DNA of 64,000 bases from Platerodrilus igneus. Lineage: Eukaryota > Arthropoda > Insecta > Coleoptera > Lycidae. Positions 54,923-64,000 of this stretch are shown here, piece after piece (the stretch's first letter is position 1; each line of letters starts with the position of its first letter). The translations under genes and the position numbers were made by a program. Under the pieces are notes generated by a model. That model did no database searches, was not told the DNA's origin, and worked only from the letters and a program-made list of their open reading frames with translations. The stretch lies in contig JARFIW010001366.1 in NCBI GenBank assembly GCA_036346225.1, positions 496,001 through 560,000 of the forward strand. Direction: 5' to 3'.

Positions 54923-56017
54923 ATTTTAGCTCTGAGAGTGATAATGGAGAAAACAATAGAAAAAGGGGAAAGCATGTATATAGGGTTTGTGGATCTGGAA
55001 AAAGCATTTGACAATGTAAATTGGAAAAAAATGTTTGAAATACTTAAAAAGATTGGAATGAGTTATAGGGATAGACGAATAGTACATAGCTTATACAAAG
55101 AGCAAACAACAGTAATAGAATTAGAGCAGGAACGTAGAGAAGTAAACAATGATTTTAACTTGTACATAGAAGAGGCAATGAATACTGTCAAATGCAGGAA
55201 GACATTTGGAATTACTATGCGTGGACAAAAAATTGATATGCTTAGATTTGCATATGATATAGCGGTATTAGCGTCTAACAAGGAAGAGTTAGAAGCTGCT
55301 CTTAATGAAATGGAAACGGTTCTAACAGAGAGATACGGTATGAAAATTAACAAAACTAAAACTAAAGTTCTAGTTTGCAAAGGTGGGGAAAATAAATCAA
55401 AAACAAGAATACAAGTATGTAACACGAACTTACAAGAGGTTAAGGATTTCTGCTACCTAGGAAGCCAAATAACGCAAGATGGGAAAAGCACAAAAGATAT
55501 AAAACAAAGATTAGCACAGGGTCGTGCTACATTTAACAAGAAAAAGCAACTACTGTGCTCAAAGACCACAAACATAGAAACAAGGAAAAGATTGCTTAAA
55601 ACATATGTGTGGAGCACAGCACTGTACGGCTGTGAAGCCTGGACAGTAGGAGAAGCGGATAAGAAAAAGGTAGAAGCCTTTGAAATGTGGTGTTACAGGC
55701 GTATGATGAAAATATCATGGACAGACAAAGTTAAGAACGAAGAGGTACTAAAAATGGTAGGGGAAGAAAGAAATATATGGAAAACGGTAAAAAATAGGAG
55801 AGATAGGATGATAGGCCACATACTACGGCATGAGGGAATAGTGCGGAATATATTAGAAGCAGAGATAGGAAAAAAGAGAAGAAGAGGCAGACCTAGATTA
55901 GACTACTGCACACAGATAGTAAAAGATGTAGGCTGTAGAGGTTTCAGGGAGATGTGTAGGTTAGCCCAGAATAGAAATCAATGGAGGTACGCATCCAACC
56001 AATCCCAAGATGGATAA
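54923..56017 (+). pseudogene. LINE reverse transcriptase, open 359-codon frame, copy 2
   Basis: A single frame from ATG 54938 to 56017 shows block A (DLEKAFDNVNW), the internal deletion of the GCSLSP-type block (NNDFNLYIEE) and the altered active site LRFAYDIAVLAS. The C-terminal YGCEAWTVGE, MIGHILRHEG and GRPRLDY blocks follow. The upstream codons from 54923 show that it is a 5'-truncated gene, so the ATG is not a native start. The frame is open, but the catalytic Asp pair and one RT block are missing, so no RT activity is expected. Confidence 0.88.
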
Positions 56018-56578
56018 ACTAATGACGAAAAGATAACTGTGCTTAAACATGATGATTATTATAAGTAAGTACAAGAATTGGTTGGGCAATATTCTCGAAT
56101 AATGTTAAGTGTGTGAAAGGATTTACTGGAAAACCATTATTTCGGCAAATGTCTAAGTGTTGGGGGATCTTGGTAGCCACAGGTTGCTTAACCTCCTTCA
56201 CTGAGTCTCGGTAAAATAGGATATAAAATTATAAAACAATAGAAAAGGAACGAGCTGAACACACATACTCCCTGAAAAGAAGAAAAGAAGAAAAAGAAGA
56301 AAACCACCAAAAACGCAAAATCAAAGTAGCTGCTTATATAACCCTACATAAAAATAACTGAGTTGCAAACGAATCCGTGACTTTCAGTAAACAATGGATT
56401 CCATTACTAAAAGAAATAACAAATGAAAATCAAATGCCCACAATATTTAGGTAGCATTGCAAGTTTTTCCTGGGTTTTCTTTGCAATATTAACATGAAAT
56501 ACAGCCTACATACATGATTTCTATTTATACAAAAAATAACTAATTACATAAAAATAAGCATATTAACAATCCTTGTAA

Positions 56579-56774
56579 AACAGCATTGGTTTCTGACAAG
56601 TATAAATCCAAAATAAGGTTACCTCAAAACCATATACAATCACTGTTGAACAGTATTGGTATCTGACAAGTGTAAACCCGCCATAGGGTCGCCTCAGATC
56701 CATATACAATCTTCATAGAACAACATTGGTATCTGACAAGTGTAAACCCGCCATAGAGTCGCCTCAGAACCATG
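56579..56774. repeat. 70-bp tandem repeat, copy 2
   Basis: Same three units as 35890-36085, with no obvious change between the copies. Confidence 0.85.
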
Positions 56775-57244
56775 TTAAAATCTACCAAAGAGGTAACTTA
56801 AATCATAATGAATTATCCCCCTCAAAATAAAACGACTACTTAAGCCTTTCAATAATGCAATCGCACACTTCTTTAATAACCATCCTCTCAATTGTATAAA
56901 TAGAAACATGTTAAAAAATGTTTTCCAATTCCAAGTTATTGAATTTATATAAAATTCACCAATAAAATTAATCAGCTGATTTCACGTTAAGCGTATTGGC
57001 TACCTAAAGAAAGCCGATCCCAGGTCGCAACACAAATTGAAGGCAATCATTCTGTTAAACTTTAAAAATTTTTGCTTAGTATACTCAAACCAAATATTTC
57101 AAACATCAATAAATCAAAGTCACCTTCAATTTATGTCATAAATGTTAAACTTGAAGTTTTTATTATTATTTTGACAACGATCCTAGGTCATGGATCGAAA
57201 CGTAAATAAAGTTGATTTTAAAAACTATGAATGGTTTAATTCCC

Positions 57245-57990
57245 AAAGAAGATTAACCTGAATACACATGCTGTGTGAGAATTTCAGGGAACTATGTAGG
57301 CTAGCTCAGAATATAAATAAGTGCAGGTACGTGTCCAACCAGTTTTGAGACGGAAAACCTAATGGCTGCGAAATACCTGCAACTAATGTTGACTGTGCGA
57401 AAAGATAAATTGGAAAATATATTAAATCGCCAAATGGTTAAGTGGTGGGGGAACTTGGCAGCCACAGACTGCTTACCTCCCTTCACAACCATTGAAGGTC
57501 GGAGAAATAGGGCATATAACTGTAAAACAATAGAAAGTGATCGAACTGCATCTAACAAGAAAGAACATCGCCTGTGTGGAGTACAGCACAGTATGCCTAT
57601 GAAATACGGGAAGTCTGAAACGCAGACAGAAAAACGGTAGCAGCCTTTTGAAATGATGTGCTTCAGATGTATGAGGACGATAGCATGGACAGACAAATAT
57701 AATAACAAATAAGTTACAGAAATAGTAGGGGAACAAGGATATCTGGGGAAAAAGAAAAATAGTAGGGTGGAATACGTTCTAATGCATTTTTGGGGAATAG
57801 TATGTGATATATTACAAGCAGAGATAGGAAAAAAGAAGTAGATGTAGACCTAGATCAGACAGTTATAGATGCAAACTGTGCATATTTTAGGGAAATCTGT
57901 AGGTTAGTTCAGAATAGGGAACAATGATGGTACGCGTCTAACCAGTTCTAGGACTGAGGACCTAATGATGATGAAACAGTCCATTGAGAA
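57245..57990 (+). pseudogene. LINE 3'-end fragment, decayed, copy 2
   Basis: Counterpart of 36560-37300 with the same mixture of C-terminal LINE pieces and the same broken frames. Confidence 0.6.
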
Positions 57991-58039
57991 ATAAAAACAT
58001 ATAGAGTTTGTAATAAATTAAAAACTTATTGCTCTTACC

Positions 58040-59767
58040 AGCCTTTTTGCAGACATCCGTTATAACCAAGTTCAACCGATGATTATAGCAATGTACATAA
58101 ATTGCTTGATTAACGTCATACCTAAAAAATTTTGAACTCCGTTATTCCTACCATTCATTACATTTGCACCATCATATGTCTGTGCTACGCATTTTTCATG
58201 TCTACATTTAGTCGGGCTAATATCTCCTTAATATAAATAAGCAATGAACCTAGCATCTAACTTATTTGCAGCTTTGAAACCTATAAATCTTTCATAGATT
58301 GTCCATCTAAATAATACCTAACCATAACTGAAACTTGTACAATTTTTGTGATGTTTTTTGCCTCGTCACACATTATTGAAAAGCAAATTACGTTCTAGAG
58401 GTCTTTGCGTATTCTATCTAGCATCATCTTTGAAAAAATAAACAAAATTTTATTCTAAACTCTGGCTAGTATATTTAGCATTTGCTGCTATTCCTTCACC
58501 AAGTTTTTTCTTAACTATCTCATGGTACTTACTGAAAAGTTTAAGAAGTTCTCTAAAGTTATTTCTATTAGAGCTTTCTACAGTTTCAACATCTCCTCTT
58601 TGACCAATATTCTGAAGGCCCGTATATCGCAAAATGTCGACGATTACTCCAACATATATTCGGTTTTCTTTAACGAAGTTCAAATGTGCTTCACTTATTT
58701 GTCCGACTACTGCGGTAGCAGTACTTGGTAATTTAATGGCTTTATAGGACGACCATTTAACGAATAAATGTTTATGTTCTAAACTATTTTCGTGTTTTTT
58801 GTCCAGCATCATTATTGAATGCGTTTTTCCAATTATTAAAACGTGTTCCTACAAGTACTGCGTTAGAGTCCTTTTTTATTGTAAAATGACGACACACAAA
58901 ACAATAGACAGAGTGACACATAAAATGCAATATTCCAACCAGGAAAAGAGTTGGTACCAACTTTTATTAAAGTGTCTTAATCTACCACTAAAATTAGTTT
59001 GCGGGTAAAAGTTTAAAATAGGCTGAGATGGGCTATCTTGCACTTTGTGAAGGATTTGACGTTCCTGACGTAATATTTAAAACACAGCGGGGCACTATCT
59101 TTGTAGAGTAAGGTGATGCAGTTTCGGCAATTCTGCAACTTTTTTGTTGACGCCAGCTACATATCCCCCAAATTAGGATATATAGGTAATCAAATGGAAC
59201 TATTAAATTTGAAGTTAGATTGTTACAATGTATAATTAATTGGAGGACAAATAATAAAAGGTTAATGGAAGTTCATAAACCAGACATGAGAACGGATGTG
59301 AATACATTGTATTCCAGACGTATTATGACACTGCAGGTGACAGTAGACAATAAGATTGGATTATTAGAATTAATATTGTTACTTTGTATTGTATAAATGA
59401 ATAAAGAAATAAGAAGACATAAGCTCTGCAGTTCCCACAAACAATGTGAGGGGCAGGGACGACATAAATAACCTCGAAAGCCCAAGATGGCCAGTCAGTC
59501 TTGAGCTTCACAACTTTAACCTTGTTGGTTATTCAGCTACTTATCCTAATTTTTGTTCATTTAATTCAGTAAATATCAACGTAGAGTAATTTTGATCTCA
59601 ATACGTTAATGAATATAATGTACTTGTACTGAAAATTCAAATTGTAAATCTGTATAAATAAAAATCGTTAGAAGAGTTTTCTGAAGATACTTTTTAAAAA
59701 GTCGCTCAAAAACGCCCAAAATCTATATTGCCAGTCTTCACAAATTAAATCTGGCTCATCATCGTCT
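58040..59767 (-). pseudogene. hAT transposase (ZMYM1-like), copy 2
   Basis: Same gene as 37365-39330 but with complementary damage. Near 58064-58095 this copy keeps a segment encoding HCYNH, which copy 1 lacks. Its acidic N-terminus is removed: sequence jumps from the CDDE-encoding stretch at 59767 to DNA that lies at 39958 in copy 1. The zinc finger region, IVDILRYTGLQ and the stop at 58456 are as in copy 1, and the solo LTR (59155-59674) splits it at the same place. Confidence 0.75.
59155..59674 (+). repeat. Solo errantivirus-type LTR inside hAT gene, copy 2
   Basis: Same insertion as 38437-38956 at the same position, so the LTR entered before the duplication. Confidence 0.7.
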
Positions 59768-61499
59768 ACAATATGCAGTGCACGCGATAGCAATGTATTA
59801 GGAATGTTTTCTAAATAAACCAGTAAAAAGTTTGTAAAAGTTATCATCCAGCCATATGAATGTGATATATCATAGCATTCTAGAAAATTAAAGCTTTCCA
59901 ATGATGTCAAGATCAATATAGAGTACCATTTGAACTTCGAAAATCACCCCCACCCCTTAACAAAGGGTGCAATAAAATTTTTTTCCATATGACATTATTA
60001 TAAGGATAGTAAGTTGAGGACATTTTGTTTATAGCATTTTTTGCTTATTGCTAATACTTTCGAAGATATTTGCGGTGGCCACGTTATCCGGCTCACTCGC
60101 TATATTTATTTACTTAATTAGTTCTGATACAAATATGCGCATTGGACTTTTTCTCAAACTACTAGTAGTGCTTTTTCAGCACGTGAGCTATAATGATTGG
60201 TGACTATAAAAAGGTATAATAGGCAATGTAACCTTCCCTTAGCAAAAATTGTCGTTCTGTATATAACTATAATTAATAGTATTAATTATTATTAAGTCCC
60301 CCAAAAGGTAGCTTACCTAAATTCACATTTCAGCAACAATAACAAGCCCATAACGGTCATAAAACTATATAGAATATCAATGCAAGCTGCAGTCATTTTA
60401 CACATAAAACATTCTAAATATTCTAATTAAACAGACGCATTCAATTTTGCATGCTAAACTCTGGTATGCTCATCACAGCAAAATTACAAAAAATGCTTTA
60501 TCTGTTTAAAACCCCCATTTTCACAACTTAAAAGGCTCCAATTAGAATGCAGGTGGTTAAAAACCTTTCCCTAAAATCCAGAGGGTTAAAATTTTGCACA
60601 CAACCAGACTATAGTATGTTCGTTACAGAAAAATTGAAAATTTTGGTTTTTTTCAGTTTGACGCGCGGCCGTCACGGCCTAACCTAATTGGGGTGTGGTT
60701 GGTTAATGAAGACCAAAAATGATGAAACACGCTATACAACCTGACTTTACTATGCTCAATACAGGAATATTTTAAAAACTGAATTGTTAACATGGCCCTT
60801 TGCAAAGTTTAAAAGAACTTAATTGGGCGGCGTGTGTCAAAGGCAGTTCCTGGGTACCTAGGTAGATGAAATTTAGCATAAGTCATGGTCTGATATTTGT
60901 TACGCAACTGTAACACTATCCTAGACCGTAGCATTATCATTTTGTAACGATACTTTCTACCCTACCTCCCATTTTTAATTTTTTCTTTAAAAACACCAAA
61001 GTAAAAGGAAGAACACTCCGCCATACTTCTTTCTGTGTAATATTTCAAGTATTATTAATCGAGATCTTTTAAAGATTCGTTGATTATAGAGATTATTAAT
61101 ACTATTTTAATATTTCAGATAGTTACAATACGTTTTCGTAGATTGTTCTCTATTTATTCGAGTTAGTTACAAAATTCTTTAGTCGACCGTACTTTAATAA
61201 AATGAAGAACACAATATGTTATTTAGTTGTTATTTAAGAACTAAACAAAAGACAAATTGAACTATGCACTTATTATAACTATTATTAGTTTAGCTTTCTT
61301 TGTTTTCTTTCTTAGAGGTCACTATGCATCATTTTGTTAATACATTAATGAACCATCACCTAGTCGAACATTAAAAAATATATGTAGTTCAAACTAAATA
61401 GATAATTCCTTTGCGTTTATTAAACATTACTTAAAATACATACATTGATAAACACAATTGAGTAATTATTTATTTTCATATGTGTTATATACCAGTGTT
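59768..61499. other. No gene; counterpart of 39958-41670
   Basis: Begins at the deletion junction. Holds the surviving right arm of the inverted repeat (about 60027-60095) and the loose ~140-bp array (about 60455-60930). Confidence 0.45.
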
Positions 61500-62200
61500 T
61501 TTATTCGTACCCAATCACTGTTTTCAAATAAGTTGAATGTTTGTTTAAAAATTCCATACATTCTTGCTTATTTGATGCTGTTTTGTATGGGATGTGGCTT
61601 TTAAAGAATTCTATAACAATTTTCTTTTCTTTAGTCGACCACCAATTTCTTACGGAACCCTTGTTACTATCAGAATTTCTGACACGATGAATTTATTGTA
61701 CAGAATTTACATCCATTGTAGATTTCACTCTCAAAGCTATGGTTGTTCCAATTGGTTTGATGCCGCTTGACACTAGACGGCCGCCGCTAGCGCAACGCAC
61801 TCTGGTTCAGTACCATTAGTTGAATCAATACAGTCCTCTTCCTCGTATTCAACAAGATCGTCAGTAATTTAAATATCTGGAAAAATTTTTCTTTACACTC
61901 CATTCCTCTTCCGGCATTTAATAATAGTAAAACTTTTGCAACCTTCACTGTTTGATGAATGTCTTCTAAAAACCTAGAAAAATAAAATTCTGTAAATATT
62001 TTTTTAATATACCTGCACAATCGAATCAATTTTTTAGAATCACTAATTAAACAAGGCTTTTTGCTTGACCCCGACAAAGAACGTCGACGTTTATTGGAGA
62101 GAGCGATAAAACTAAAAAACTCGCATTGTCTATAGCAACCAGTAAATAAGCGTCTCAATTTAATAATTGTCAAATCTGACACATTGCAAAATTTTTTCAT
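61500..62200 (-). pseudogene. Unidentified gene remnant, copy 2
   Basis: Counterpart of 41680-42350. This copy keeps 31 bp near 62095-62125 that are missing from copy 1. It has lost the strict splice-acceptor context, giving a longer open frame 62200-61787 that reads through the candidate intron. The SANT-like segment at about 61540-61670 is the same as in copy 1. Confidence 0.35.
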
Positions 62201-63204
62201 TCTATTAAATTTATAATAAAGTTAGTGAATAAAAGTAGTTCTACCTTAGTAAGTAGCTATAGGAAAATTTCTATATTATAACGTGATAAGGAGATTACGA
62301 GAGGTGATTGAAACCCAACTTCCATAAATAAAACCCCACGCAATTAGAAAGAAACTGGAACGAATAGAAAATTTTCGAATATTTATTGTTCCACCTTATA
62401 TAAAGTTTACAAGCGTATTGTAAATTCAAATCCATTAAAATGCAAAGCGAAATACAATTCCGTGTGTGTAAACAATCATTTTAAAGCACATTGTAAGTAC
62501 AAAAATCTATTTATTCCATGTTAGAGTAATATGAATTTATTGCCCCCTCATTCATTAAAATACTAGCTATATTAGTAAACAAATCAATCTGGACAAAGAA
62601 AGCAATTAAACACTTTGTGTATTTATTTAATAAATAATTACCCCGTGTGTAAAATATCCGCGTAAAAACAATGCAAATCTTAATGCATTTTGACAAACAA
62701 ACCCTTATTAAATATGTGCCTAAAATATGCATTAGAACACATTTTATTTGTAAATAGTAAAATGTAAATCGTTTTGCATTTACAAAAAATAAATAAAGCA
62801 ATTAAAGCTTTAGTTTCTTAGCTAAATTGACTATCGTATAACATTTAAAAGAAACATGTTCTAGAAGCTTGGGAAGAAATAAAAAAAATGCGTTATATGT
62901 ACTCAGAAATCATTAATAGTTAAATTAATAAACACCCTACTTAAAAAACTCGCGCTATCATTAAAAAGGCATAAAATTAATTTTATTGCCTTCGCATTAC
63001 TACTAGATAGGATGCAACGCCATTATCAACTCGTTACGTTGGACAAAGATTAACAATATCTTTTACTACATATATAAATCACAGTTTGACACTAATTAGA
63101 TCATTAAATTGGGGGAGTTCCAGGAAATATTACATCACGTAAACGACAAAGATTTGAATAAAATCGCGTAAAATTTAGAATCATCATGTACTTTGATAAT
63201 TTAG

Positions 63205-63212
63205 TATAAAAG
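63205..63212 (+). promoter_or_regulatory. TATA box upstream of short frame, copy 2
   Basis: TATAAAAG, same setting as 43356-43363. Confidence 0.4.
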
Positions 63213-63344
63213 CCGGAACTTTATTAGTGATTTATTCATTAATTCGCGTCAGCAAGCATTATGTAGAGGTTTCAGTTTACGAAATCGAGGATGAAAAATT
63301 TCATTAATTCGCGATTTGTCATGTAAGATTTTAAACATAATTAG

Positions 63345-63536
63345 ATGCAGTGATTTGATTTGCAAAAATACAATAAAAATTCAACGTTCCTCGATACCAA
63401 AGCTACTCTAAAGCTAAATAAAACGGAAGATGCACTTTTGGTAACTGATGTCGTAAATGGAAATTTCAAATAATATGGAAAATCTCGTAAGCTAGTTTTT
63501 GACATCAATTTAAGGATGAAAGCAGAAGGTATTTAA
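63345..63536 (+). pseudogene. Short frame behind TATA box, copy 2
   Basis: Same 64-codon length as 43496-43687, with TGA at codon 3 and the shared TAA after codon 42. Substitutions but no indels separate the copies, although the surroundings differ noticeably. Confidence 0.3.
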
Positions 63537-64000
63537 TAACGTTAATTACAAATTGGATAAGTACTATTGGATTTCGCAAGTATTAATTTCAGATTTTTTT
63601 GTTTCTGATTGCTATTTGAGTATTTTGTCATTTGAATTTAAGGTAGAATAAGGCTTAATCATATAATTTTTGGAAGGATGTTTATCAGAAAGTTTTGGGG
63701 TCAGAATTCGAAACATTTTGACCTTCAAATAAACTATCTGTCAAGGCTTTTTGGCCAAACACAAGCGTGGGAGTAGGAGACCGATAAATTATCTACAAGA
63801 GAAAAGATTTGCTTTCAGTAAATTTTAACCAAGACTAGGTGAGGAACATATTAATAATTAAGTAAATAGGTACTTGTTAGGAATAATTTTGTTTGAAGAG
63901 TTATGCTGTAAACTGTTCTGTATTCTTTTCTACGAAAGCAAATTGTTTTTGAATGTATAGATGCCTTTTCAGATTGTTGTATTTGATTTCATTTTGTAAA

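Larger units (their letters stand above)
48054..64000 (+). repeat. Large duplicated block, copy 2 (runs off window)
   Basis: Direct copy of 27333-44156. The offset drifts from 20,721 at the left to about 19,840 at the right, mainly because 39049-39957 is missing here. Many frames broken in copy 1 by 1-nt changes are open here (PLA2-like protein, small basic protein, LINE RT) and a few the other way round. Substitutions look denser near the right end (after about 63050). Confidence 0.92.

Overview
The window is AT-rich animal DNA, almost certainly from an insect. The evidence is the mix of mobile elements: Ty3/Gypsy elements, insect errantivirus-like elements with an env gene, a BEL/Pao element, two kinds of LINE, a mariner, a hAT-type transposase of the ZMYM1-like group, and a Polinton (Maverick). 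I found no intact host gene, rRNA, tRNA or CRISPR array. Nearly every coding stretch is a transposon gene broken by frameshifts, stops or later insertions.

Layout. 1-6592: a minus-strand Gypsy element (A) that keeps its LTRs, a candidate primer-binding site, a polypurine tract, the start of gag and an integrase, but lacks protease, RT and RNase H. 6593-10160: the 3' half of a plus-strand errantivirus-like element (B; integrase, env, LTR). 10165-15804 or beyond: a minus-strand BEL/Pao element (C) whose gag is split by a solo LTR with a perfect 4-bp target duplication. 17465-18440: a LINE RT fragment and a Gypsy RNase H fragment. 18686-22342: a plus-strand Gypsy (E) whose gag is of the Arc-like type. 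22343-25264: a second, rearranged errantivirus-like remnant (F), its env interrupted by an unrelated solo LTR. 25265-25705: a LINE endonuclease fragment. 25706-27945: the 5' part of another Gypsy (D) with LTR, gag and protease.

From 27333 onward the sequence occurs twice in direct orientation: 27333-44156 or beyond and 48054-64000 (window end), about 20.7 kb apart and nearly identical. The repeated block holds the end of the D gag, the D protease, a Polinton segment (a phospholipase A2-like protein on the minus strand; packaging ATPase, small basic protein, a conserved Polinton protein, a putative virion protein and a chromodomain integrase on the plus strand), a LINE RT, short tandem repeats, a hAT transposase split by an errantivirus-type solo LTR, and a long gene-poor tail. 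Between the copies lie a mariner with both inverted repeats (44593-45835) and AT-rich DNA with no gene. The two copies carry different lesions, so either a tandem segmental duplication or two uncollapsed haplotypes would explain them.

The region reads as a transposon graveyard with clear nesting (A next to B next to C; solo LTRs inside C, F and the hAT gene). The most unusual items are the PLA2-like Polinton protein, the Arc-like gag, the 16-kb duplicated block, and a TATA-box-led short reading frame (43356-43687) conserved without indels in both copies.
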